Positions 1-6,415 of a stretch of DNA of 11,156 bases are shown here, piece by piece. The DNA is from Candidatus Omnitrophota bacterium. Lineage in GTDB: Bacteria > Omnitrophota > Gorgyraeia > 2-01-FULL-45-10. The notes under the pieces are model-generated. The model saw nothing but the letters and a program-made list of their open reading frames with translations, was not told where the DNA came from and did not search any database. A program made the position numbers and the translations under genes. Location of the stretch: NCBI GenBank assembly GCA_030691985.1, contig JAUYDB010000158.1, forward strand, positions 1-11,156, given 5' to 3'. Position 1 is the first letter of the stretch. Each line of letters starts with the position of its first letter.

Positions 1-506
1 CGATGGATGATTATGCTATGATAAGAGAGATTGTGCGCAGGAGATATTCGCGGTTATTGGAAGAAGGAAAGCGTCTTCCCGATCTCATACTTATAGACGG
101 TGGTAAGGGCCATATGGCTGCCGGAGTCGATGAGCTCGAAAAGATGGGTATCGGCGATATACCAGCTATAGGCATCGCGAAGCAGTTTGAACATGTATAT
201 CTAAAAGGCAGACCCGGCCCTATAGTGCTGCCGAGAGAATCCAAGGCGCTCCATCTTCTCCAGAGGGTGAGGGACGAAGCGCACAGGTTTGCGATATTGT
301 ATCATAAGAACCTCAGGACGAGGATGCTCAGGCTTTCCGGGCTGGATGAGATAAAAGGTATAGGCACAAAGAGGAAGAAGGCCCTCATCAATTATTTCGG
401 CACAGTCGACAGGATCAAGGCCGCCGGGATAGACGAGCTTCTAAAGGTTGAGGGGATGAATGAAAAGTCGGCGCAGGATATTATCGGGCATTTTAAAAAG
501 CAATGA
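1..506 (+). CDS. uvrC: UvrABC system protein C (excinuclease subunit C), 3' part only
   Basis: UvrC makes the dual incisions in bacterial nucleotide excision repair after UvrA/UvrB have located a lesion. Only the last 167 or so codons are present; the gene enters from the left edge, so the GIY-YIG nuclease and UvrB-binding parts are outside the window. Visible from the first complete codon (position 3) are the RNase H-like C-terminal nuclease segment with LILIDGGKG (the Asp at local residue 32 is a known metal ligand) and RDEAHRFA (His 94 of the fragment, also catalytic in the family). Tandem helix-hairpin-helix DNA-binding motifs follow (about residues 112-165, GIGTKRKKALINYFG and VEGMNEKSAQDI). 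The residue after GGKG is His where Gln is usual, a minor variation. It ends with TGA at 504-506 and overlaps the following alkyltransferase by 47 nt, suggesting one repair-related transcript. The family call is very secure. Confidence 0.96.
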   Translation, partial: MDDYAMIREIVRRRYSRLLEEGKRLPDLILIDGGKGHMAAGVDELEKMGIGDIPAIGIAKQFEHVYLKGRPGPIVLPRESKALHLLQRVRDEAHRFAILYHKNLRTRMLRLSGLDEIKGIGTKRKKALINYFGTVDRIKAAGIDELLKVEGMNEKSAQDIIGHFKKQ

Positions 507-798
507 GTTTACAGGATTTGAAAAGAAGGTATACAGGATAGTTGCCCTGGTCCCTCGAGGCTCAGTTCGTTCGTATAAGTGGGTTGCCGATAAGACGGGC
601 CGGCCCCGCTCATGCAGGGCAGTGGGAAACGCGCTTAATAAAAATCGCTATCCATCTGTTATACCATGCCACCGTATAATAAAATCAGACGGCTCAATCG
701 GCGGGTATGCGGGGGGCGCAGAGTTAAAGAAAAAGCTTCTTTGCAGCGAAGGGGTTGAATTTGTGTCCGGCCGCTGCCGTAATCTTAAGAGACGTTGA
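460..798 (+). CDS. Short methylated-DNA--protein-cysteine methyltransferase (MGMT/Ogt C-terminal domain only)
   Basis: This 112-residue protein corresponds to the DNA-binding and active-site domain of O6-alkylguanine-DNA alkyltransferases, which remove the alkyl group onto a cysteine in a suicide reaction. It shows the helix-turn-helix segment (SYKWVADKTGRPRSCRAVGNALNKN, residues 38-62, with the RAVG arginine-finger stretch) and the acceptor motif IPCHR with Cys70, followed by GSIGGYAGG. The N-terminal domain of Ada/Ogt/MGMT proteins is absent, so it has the size of alkyltransferase-like (ATL) proteins, but those carry Trp in place of the Cys. The ATG at 460 lies inside uvrC, preceded by GAGGGG (450-455) at 4-nt spacing. 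The homologous part starts near residue 17, so the true start is uncertain by some 15 codons, but no better in-frame ATG or GTG was seen. The stop TGA (796-798) is embedded in the prfB ribosome binding site. Repair of alkyl damage is likely, possibly linked to excision repair through uvrC. Confidence 0.87.
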   Translation: MKSRRRILSGILKSNEFTGFEKKVYRIVALVPRGSVRSYKWVADKTGRPRSCRAVGNALNKNRYPSVIPCHRIIKSDGSIGGYAGGAELKKKLLCSEGVEFVSGRCRNLKRR

Positions 799-806
799 GG
801 AGAGAT

Positions 807-1956
807 ATGCTGGAAGAGATAAGAGATGAGTTAAGAGCTATTGAAAAGAAGATCGATGAGCTTAGGGGGTATCTTTGACGTCGATGCCAAGGCGTTGGAG
901 ATAAAGGCCCTGGAGGGAGAGATATCCAAAGAAGACTTCTGGAGAGACGAGGCCCGCTCTAAAGAGATAATCTCCAAGCTGAAAGACGCAAAGGCAGTCG
1001 TCGAGCCTTTTTTAAAGATAGAGAATGATTTCAAATATATAAAAGAGATAATCTCGATCGCGCTTCCGGAAGACAACGAGTCTCTTGCGCATTTTAAGAA
1101 AGACATCGCAGGATTAAGACAGAGGGTGGATGAACTCGAATTCAGAAGCTTTTTAAGGGACGAGGCCGATAAGAATAACGCCATCTTAAGTATAAATGCC
1201 GGCGCCGGCGGGACAGAGTCATGCGACTGGGCAGCGATGCTCATACGAATGTATGTTAAATGGGCCGAGGGTAAGGGATATCAGATAATGCTCATCGACC
1301 AGCTTGCGGGCGAAGAGGCCGGAATAAAAAATGCCACGTTTCTCGTGAAAGGCGGCTGGGCCTATGGTTTTCTTAAATCGGAGTCGGGTGTGCACCGTTT
1401 AGTCAGGATCTCGCCGTTCGACTCGAACAAGAGACGGCATACCTCATTCGCCTCTGTTGACGTAATTCCGGAAATATCGGACGACGTTAAAATAGATCTG
1501 AAGGAGGCCGATTTAAAGATCGATACCTACCGCGCGGGAGGCAAAGGCGGGCAGCATGTGAACAAGACCGACTCAGCTGTCAGGATCACGCACATGCCCA
1601 GCGGCATAGTCGTTCAATGCCAGAACGAACGTTCTCAATACAAAAACAAAGCGATGGCGATCAAGATATTGACGTCGAGGCTTTATGAGAAGGAGAGGAT
1701 GAAGAAGGTAAAAGAGATCGAAAACGCTTATGAATCGAAGAAAGAGATAGCGTGGGGAAGCCAGATCAGGTCCTATGTCCTGCATCCTTATTCTATGGTC
1801 AAAGACCACAGGACCGCATACGAAACCTCGCAGGCTCAGGCTGTGCTTAACGGCGATATTGACGGATTGATAGAAGCGTATTTAAAGGGGAACAAAAAGA
1901 AACCAGCCTGCCCCGGCAAGGATGACTGTCAGGCCGGGGAAGCCAGTAACCAGTAA
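807..1956 (+). CDS. prfB: Peptide chain release factor 2, expressed by programmed +1 frameshift
   Basis: RF2 recognises UGA and UAA stop codons in the ribosomal A site and triggers peptide release. The reading frame is join(807-875, 877-1956), giving 382 residues. It starts at ATG 807 after GAGGAGAG (797-804), runs 23 codons, meets TGA at 876-878, and continues in the +1 frame from GAC 877. The joined protein reads LRGYLDVDAK at the junction, as in RF2 of other bacteria. Conserved features are the SPF stop-codon-reading tripeptide (residues 202-204) and the catalytic GGQ (247-249) in RAGGKGGQHVNKTDSAVRIT. A plain single-frame reading from TTG 841 gives a wrong N-terminus and should not be used. 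The last 20 or so residues, after IEAYLKGN, extend beyond the usual RF2 end, contain two Cys, and are encoded by inverted and heptamer repeats; the TAA stop itself lies in the repeat. Autoregulation by RF2 level at the frameshift is established for this family. Confidence 0.96.
861..879 (+). promoter_or_regulatory. prfB: prfB programmed +1 frameshift (recoding) site
   Basis: The sequence CTTAGGGGGTATCTTTGAC has every element of the known RF2 recoding signal. The internal Shine-Dalgarno AGGGGG (864-869) sits just upstream of the slippery codon CTT (873-875), which is followed by in-frame TGA (876-878) and then C. When RF2 is scarce, the ribosome pauses at TGA, the P-site tRNA slips from CTT to TTT, and translation continues at GAC 877. 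From memory, these 19 nt are identical to the Escherichia coli prfB site. The downstream frame gives a full RF2 without further interruption, so this is a functional signal and not a sequencing error. Confidence 0.96.
1911..1939 (+). repeat. Inverted repeat inside the prfB tail
   Basis: CCCCGGC (1911-1917) pairs perfectly with GCCGGGG (1933-1939) across a 15-nt loop. It lies in the codons for the non-canonical C-terminal tail of RF2, directly before the second hairpin at 1945-1979. There is no T-tract, so a terminator role is unlikely. Confidence 0.55.
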
Positions 1957-1979
1957 CCAAATTCTGGTTTCTGGTTACT
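1943..1979 (+). repeat. Heptamer micro-repeat forming a hairpin at the prfB-secA junction
   Basis: Two tandem CCAGTAA heptamers (1943-1949, 1950-1956) plus CCA are followed by two TTCTGGT heptamers (1962-1968, 1969-1975) plus TACT. The two halves form an inverted repeat: arms 1945-1959 and 1965-1979, 15 nt each with one mismatch, with a 5-nt loop AATTC. The prfB stop codon TAA (1954-1956) lies in the left arm. The secA start follows 10 nt downstream of the hairpin, preceded only by a weak AGGT (1982-1985), so the hairpin could affect secA initiation. There is no T-tract typical of a terminator. Confidence 0.8.
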
Positions 1980-1989
1980 ATAGGTAAAA

Positions 1990-4743
1990 ATGCTAAATTA
2001 CATACTCAAAAAAATAATGGGGACGCAGAACGAAAGGGCATTGAAAGTTTTATGGCCGCTTGTCGAGTCCGTAAACTCATTCGAGCCGCAGGTCTCGAAA
2101 CTGTCTGATGCCCAGTTACGCGCCAAGACCGATGAATTCAAGCAAAGGATTGCCGAAAGATACAAAGCTTTATTAGGCGAATGGAGAGATCTTGAAGAGG
2201 CCATCGCCGGCTCAACATCACCCGATGAGAAAGAGAAGATAAAACGTAAGATCCGCGACATGAAGAACAGGATTTTCGAGGATGTGCTGCCGGAAGCGTT
2301 CGCGGTAGTCCGGGAGGCCGCTAAAAGGCGGATAGGTATGCGCCATTTCGATTCCCAGCTGGTGGGCGGGATAGTCCTGCATCAGGGAAAAATAGCTGAG
2401 ATGGCGACAGGTGAAGGCAAGACGCTCGTGGCGACACTGCCTGTATACCTGAATGCCCTGACTGGAGAAGGGGTGCATGTAATTACTGTTAACGACTATC
2501 TCGCGAAAAGGGACAGGGGCTGGATGGGGCCGGTATACGAATTCCTGGGGTTATCTGTCGGGGTCATACAGCATGACATGGACCAAAAATCGCGCAAGGA
2601 TGCTTACGCCTGCGATGTCACTTACGGGACTAACAACGAATTTGGGTTTGACTATCTGCGCGATAACATGGTCGTTCATAAAGACGACATGGTTCAGAGG
2701 GGGGGCAATTACGCGATAGTCGATGAGGTGGATTCGATACTTATAGACGAGTCGAGGACGCCGCTTATAATATCCGGTCCGGCGGAGGAATCGACGGATA
2801 AATATTATATAATAAATAAGATAGTCCCGGGGTTAAAGGGCAGGCAGATAACCGATAAAGACGAGATAGACGCTAAATACAAGGGGCTTGATATAGAAAA
2901 GGGGATCGATTATGTAGTGAACGAAAAAAATCATACGGTTAATCTTACGGAGGAGGGCGTGGTTAAGTGCCAGGGGCTTCTCGGCGTGAAAAATCTATAT
3001 GACGATATCCAGTCCGAGTGGGAGCATCATATTAGGCAGGCGGTAAGGGCGCACTGCCTTTACAAAAATGACGTTGATTACGTGGTGAAAGACGGCGAGG
3101 TCGTCATCGTCGATGAGTTTACCGGACGTCTCATGCCGGGAAGGCGATGGTCGGATGGGCTGCATCAGGCTGTGGAGGCAAAAGAAGGCGTCAAGATCGA
3201 GAGGGAGAATCAGACGCTTGCCACCATAACTTTTCAGAATTACTTCAGGATGTATAAAAAATTAGCCGGCATGACCGGTACCGCCGAGACGGAGGCTGTA
3301 GAATTTGGCAAGATCTACGGCCTGGATGTCCTTGTGATACCGCCCAACAAACCAATGAAGAGGACCAATTTTGCGGATGCCATATACAAGACCGAGAGGG
3401 AAAAGTTCAACGCTGTATGCAGGGAAATAGCCGAGCTGCATAAAGCCGGAAGGCCTGTCCTGGTGGGCACCATATCAATAGAAAAGTCAGAGCATCTGAG
3501 TAATATGTTGAAAAGGATGATTGTACCTCATCATGTGTTGAACGCTAAATATCATGAGCAGGAGGCGCAGATCATAGCGAATGCGGGTCAGAAGCATTCC
3601 GTTACCATAGCCACGAATATGGCCGGCAGAGGGACCGATATAGTATTGGGCGAAGGAGTTGCCGGTCTTGGCGGCCTTCACGTCCTCGGGACAGAGCGTC
3701 ATGAAGCCAGGCGTATAGATAATCAGCTGCGAGGCCGTTCCGGACGGCAAGGCGATCCCGGTTCCAGCAAGTTCTATCTGTCGCTGGAAGACGACCTCAT
3801 GAGGATATTCGGCTCAGACAGGATAAAGCTTATAATGGATAAACTTGGAATGGAGGAGGGGCAGGACATACAACATCCTTTCATAAATAAGGCTATCGAG
3901 ACGGCGCAGAAGCGGGTAGAAACGCATAATTTTGAGATAAGAAAGCATCTGCTTGAATACGATAACGTCATGAACAGGCAGAGAGAGGTAATATATGAAG
4001 AGAGGCGCAAGGTCCTGTGCGGGGAAGATCTTAAGGAATATATATATGAGATAATGGAAGAGGTCCTCGATTACGCTCTTGAAACATACCTCAATGAGAA
4101 GGTCAGCGTCGATAATTGGGATTTTGATGCTCTAATGCAATATTTTGATTCGAGGTTCAATATTAAGACCAGCGACTTGAATTTAGAAGAGCGGCGCAGG
4201 CCCGATATAAGGGACGCTATATTTGAGCGCATGAAAAATGCGTATGAAGAAAAGGAGAAATCTTTAGGCAAAGACATGGCCAGGCACCTGGAGAGGATGA
4301 TACTGCTGCAGGTAGTTGATTCGAGATGGAAAGACCATCTCTACGCAATGGACAGCCTGCGGGAGGGCATAGGCCTGCGGGCATACGGTCAGCGCGACCC
4401 ATTAGTGGAATATCAGCACGAGGCATATGTCATGTTTATGGACATGATAGATCGTATAAAAGAAGAGACGCTCGAATACCTGTTTAAGATAAGGGCGGTA
4501 AAGGAAGAAAAGGAATCATCCGTATTCGACTTTTCGCGTCAGCAGCTTGTGCATGAGGAAAAGAGCCAGTTCCAGGATGTGCCCGCAGGGCCGGAAGAAG
4601 CTCAAAGCCCCACGGCCCGGTACGAAGGTCAATTGCCGCAGGAGAATGCGCCAACTTATAAAAGAGAATCTCCCAAGGTAGGGAGAAATAGCCCCTGCTC
4701 ATGCGGCAGTGGTAAAAAATATAAAAAGTGCTGCGGGAAATGA
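1990..4743 (+). CDS. secA: Protein translocase motor subunit SecA
   Basis: SecA is the ATPase that drives unfolded preproteins through the SecYEG channel in the inner membrane. The 917-residue product has the complete domain order. It contains Walker A ATGEGKT (139-145, Lys144), TVNDYLAKRD, the DEVD Walker B (245-248) in IVDEVDSILIDESRTPLIISGP, a preprotein cross-linking region, the second motor domain with GTISIEKSE, NMAGRGTDI and QLRGRSGRQGDPG, the helical scaffold and wing region, and a C-terminal zinc-binding tail with Cys903, 905, 914 and 915 (SPCSCGSGKKYKKCCG) that contacts SecB and phospholipids in known SecAs. Compared with E. coli SecA, Walker A is displaced by about 36 residues because of a charged insertion around residues 60-97. 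ATG 1990 is chosen because its N-terminus matches SecA (LKKIMGTQNERALK). The ribosome binding site is weak. The stop overlaps the lnt start (ATGA). Confidence 0.98.
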   Translation: MLNYILKKIMGTQNERALKVLWPLVESVNSFEPQVSKLSDAQLRAKTDEFKQRIAERYKALLGEWRDLEEAIAGSTSPDEKEKIKRKIRDMKNRIFEDVLPEAFAVVREAAKRRIGMRHFDSQLVGGIVLHQGKIAEMATGEGKTLVATLPVYLNALTGEGVHVITVNDYLAKRDRGWMGPVYEFLGLSVGVIQHDMDQKSRKDAYACDVTYGTNNEFGFDYLRDNMVVHKDDMVQRGGNYAIVDEVDSILIDESRTPLIISGPAEESTDKYYIINKIVPGLKGRQITDKDEIDAKYKGLDIEKGIDYVVNEKNHTVNLTEEGVVKCQGLLGVKNLYDDIQSEWEHHIRQAVRAHCLYKNDVDYVVKDGEVVIVDEFTGRLMPGRRWSDGLHQAVEAKEGVKIERENQTLATITFQNYFRMYKKLAGMTGTAETEAVEFGKIYGLDVLVIPPNKPMKRTNFADAIYKTEREKFNAVCREIAELHKAGRPVLVGTISIEKSEHLSNMLKRMIVPHHVLNAKYHEQEAQIIANAGQKHSVTIATNMAGRGTDIVLGEGVAGLGGLHVLGTERHEARRIDNQLRGRSGRQGDPGSSKFYLSLEDDLMRIFGSDRIKLIMDKLGMEEGQDIQHPFINKAIETAQKRVETHNFEIRKHLLEYDNVMNRQREVIYEERRKVLCGEDLKEYIYEIMEEVLDYALETYLNEKVSVDNWDFDALMQYFDSRFNIKTSDLNLEERRRPDIRDAIFERMKNAYEEKEKSLGKDMARHLERMILLQVVDSRWKDHLYAMDSLREGIGLRAYGQRDPLVEYQHEAYVMFMDMIDRIKEETLEYLFKIRAVKEEKESSVFDFSRQQLVHEEKSQFQDVPAGPEEAQSPTARYEGQLPQENAPTYKRESPKVGRNSPCSCGSGKKYKKCCGK

Positions 4744-6293
4744 AAAAAAGCTTTCAGCTTTCAGCTTTCAGATTTCAGATTATATTGCCGGCAACCTCCG
4801 CCGTTTTGCTTATTTTGTCCTTTCCGAATTTCAATCTCGAATTTCTTGCATGGATAGGGCTTGTACCGCTCTTATTTGCTATTGAGAATAAAAGGCCGGT
4901 TCAGGCTTTTTTCATATCGTATCTCACAGGGGTATTATTTTTTCTCGGCACGATATATTGGCTTATACACGTCACCCTTCCGGGAATGGCCTTAGTCGTT
5001 TTATACCTGGCTCTTTACTTCGGGGTGTTCGGCCTTGCCCTTTCCTTTTGTAAGCTGCCGGCTGCCGGTTACCGGCCGCTTTTTTTCATCCCGGCGCTGT
5101 GGGTATCTCTTGAATTATTGCGGTCTCATCTCTTAGGAGGGTTTGGCTGGGCGCTTCTTGCGCATTCCCAGAGTTATGCCTTGCAGATCATCCAGATATC
5201 GGATATCACAGGGGCGTACGGCGTAAGCTTTCTCGTCGCTATAGTAAATGCGGCGGCCTTTCTTGCAATAAGGAATTTCAAAAAAGAAGATCGGCCCTTT
5301 CCTTATCTTGCGCTGGTTTTTTTTCTGGTCTTATGTTCGCTTGCATACGGCATTTTGAGGGTCAATAACATCTTTACGGGTGAGGCCCTGAGGGTTGCGG
5401 TCATTCAAGGAAATATACCGCAGGCAAAGAAATGGGATGCCGGCTTCAGGGAACAGATAATGAATAAATACGAATCGCTTACCATGCGGGCGGCAGAGGA
5501 AGGCGTCGATTTAATCATCTGGCCCGAAACGTCGGTGCCCGGTTATCTTGAGAGCGAGAGAGACCTTTTTGATAGGATGAAATCGCTTTCGATAGCGGCG
5601 AAGACGCCCATTCTGGCAGGCGCGCCCACCGAAGACCGGAATCCGGACGTGTATTACAATAGCGCCATCCTCTTTGCCGATGACGGGCGAGTGATAGATC
5701 GCTATGATAAAATCCACCTTGTGCCTTTCGGGGAGTATGTGCCGCTGAGGAAGGTCTTCTCATTTGTAGAGAACTTTGCCGCCTCGCCTATAGGCGATTT
5801 TACGGCCGGCAAGACCCATAAGGTATTCAAATTTTTTATAGAAAGAAATTTCAAGGATAAGAATTCCAGCTGGAGATTATTAAAGAAGGTGAATTTGTCG
5901 TGCCTTATCTGTTTTGAGGATATATTCCCCGGCCTTACGCGGGAATTCGTTAAGCGGGGCGCCGTCTTTCTGGTCAATATTACAAACGATGCCTGGTTTG
6001 GGCGGTCCGGCGCGGCGTATCAACACGCCCAGAGCTCGGTCTTCAGGGCGGTCGAAAACAGGGTCAACGTCGTCAGGGCCGCGAATACGGGACTGTCCTG
6101 TTTCATCGACCAGAAGGGAAAGATAACAGGCGCTGTCGAATCTAAAGGAGAGAATTTATTCGTGGATGGATTCAAGATACAGGAGATAGTCCTTACAAAG
6201 ACAGGAACCTTTTACACGAGATACGGGGATGCATTCGCGTACCTGTGTGTGTTTGTCACGCTTGTCATTGGTTTTTGGACGAAGCGAAATTAG
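4740..6293 (+). CDS. lnt: Apolipoprotein N-acyltransferase
   Basis: Lnt adds the third acyl chain to the N-terminal cysteine of lipoproteins at the periplasmic face of the inner membrane, the last step of lipoprotein maturation before sorting to the outer membrane. The 517-residue protein has several hydrophobic membrane segments in roughly the first 210 residues, a nitrilase-fold (carbon-nitrogen hydrolase) domain, and a last hydrophobic segment near the C-terminus. The expected catalytic triad is visible: Glu263 in IIWPET, Lys324 in RYDKIHLVPFGEYVPLR and Cys391 in CLICFED. ATG 4740 overlaps the secA stop (4741-4743); a GTG at 4728 in the same frame is also possible but less likely. Codons 4-14 (SFQLSAFRFQI) are encoded by a heptamer repeat, and residues 105-114 by a GC-rich one. 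Its presence implies a diderm organism. Translational coupling to secA is likely, as no strong ribosome binding site is seen. Confidence 0.95.
   Translation: MKKSFQLSAFRFQIILPATSAVLLILSFPNFNLEFLAWIGLVPLLFAIENKRPVQAFFISYLTGVLFFLGTIYWLIHVTLPGMALVVLYLALYFGVFGLALSFCKLPAAGYRPLFFIPALWVSLELLRSHLLGGFGWALLAHSQSYALQIIQISDITGAYGVSFLVAIVNAAAFLAIRNFKKEDRPFPYLALVFFLVLCSLAYGILRVNNIFTGEALRVAVIQGNIPQAKKWDAGFREQIMNKYESLTMRAAEEGVDLIIWPETSVPGYLESERDLFDRMKSLSIAAKTPILAGAPTEDRNPDVYYNSAILFADDGRVIDRYDKIHLVPFGEYVPLRKVFSFVENFAASPIGDFTAGKTHKVFKFFIERNFKDKNSSWRLLKKVNLSCLICFEDIFPGLTREFVKRGAVFLVNITNDAWFGRSGAAYQHAQSSVFRAVENRVNVVRAANTGLSCFIDQKGKITGAVESKGENLFVDGFKIQEIVLTKTGTFYTRYGDAFAYLCVFVTLVIGFWTKRN
4749..4781 (+). repeat. 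Tandem AGCTTTC heptamer repeat in the lnt start region
   Basis: Three exact copies of AGCTTTC (4749-4755, 4756-4762, 4763-4769) are followed by the variant AGATTTC (4770-4776) and a partial AGATT (4777-4781). Because the unit is seven bases, it is read in successive frames and encodes SFQLSAFRFQI at the N-terminus of Lnt. It has the same unit length as the repeat at the prfB-secA junction but a different sequence. Confidence 0.85.
5053..5080 (+). repeat. GC-rich heptamer-phased repeat inside lnt
   Basis: Four successive seven-base units are AGCTGCC, GGCTGCC, GGTTACC and GGCCGCT. The outer parts also form an inverted repeat, 5052-5061 against 5072-5081, 10 nt with one mismatch. It encodes KLPAAGYRPL in a loop between membrane segments of Lnt. 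The unit similarity is weaker than in the other two heptamer blocks, so a chance pattern cannot be excluded. Confidence 0.45.
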
Positions 6294-6331
6294 AGAAATA
6301 TTTTAAGGTATGGCTATAGGGTTTCACAAAA

Positions 6332-6375
6332 TTCCCTCTCCCCCCGCAGGGGGAGAGGGCTAGTGCGAGGGGAAG
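6332..6375 (+). repeat. REP-like palindromic element between lnt and the MFS gene
   Basis: CCCTCTCCCCC (6334-6344) pairs perfectly with GGGGGAGAGGG (6349-6359) across a 4-nt loop CGCA, followed by TAGTGCGAGGGGAA (6361-6374). A hairpin with a GC-rich stem and a trailing GAGGGG box resembles dispersed extragenic palindromes reported in many proteobacterial and metagenome-derived genomes. No T-tract follows, so intrinsic termination is not supported on either strand, though such a stem may protect the 3' end of the lnt mRNA. The rest of the 122-nt gap shows nothing else convincing except the ribosome binding site for the next gene. Confidence 0.7.
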
Positions 6376-6415
6376 GCTTACGATCGACAGCGAGGGCCAA
6401 ATTGGGAGGCGGTCA

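Noticed and set aside
841..1956. prfB as a simple ORF starting at TTG 841
   Set aside because: Its first 12 residues do not match RF2, and the start lies inside the upstream zero-frame segment ending at the recoding TGA. The frameshifted reading from 807 gives a full RF2.
4728..6293. GTG 4728 as the lnt start
   Set aside because: Adds only four residues, lies inside the secA zinc-tail codons, and the ATGA overlap at 4740 is the more usual arrangement.
6260..6330. Possible promoter for the MFS gene (TTGGAC ... TATTTT)
   Set aside because: Only three matches in the -35 box and an 18-nt spacer; too weak to report as a feature.
6334..6359. Intrinsic terminator after lnt
   Set aside because: The stem is strong, but no T-tract follows on either strand; a REP-like repeat is the better description.
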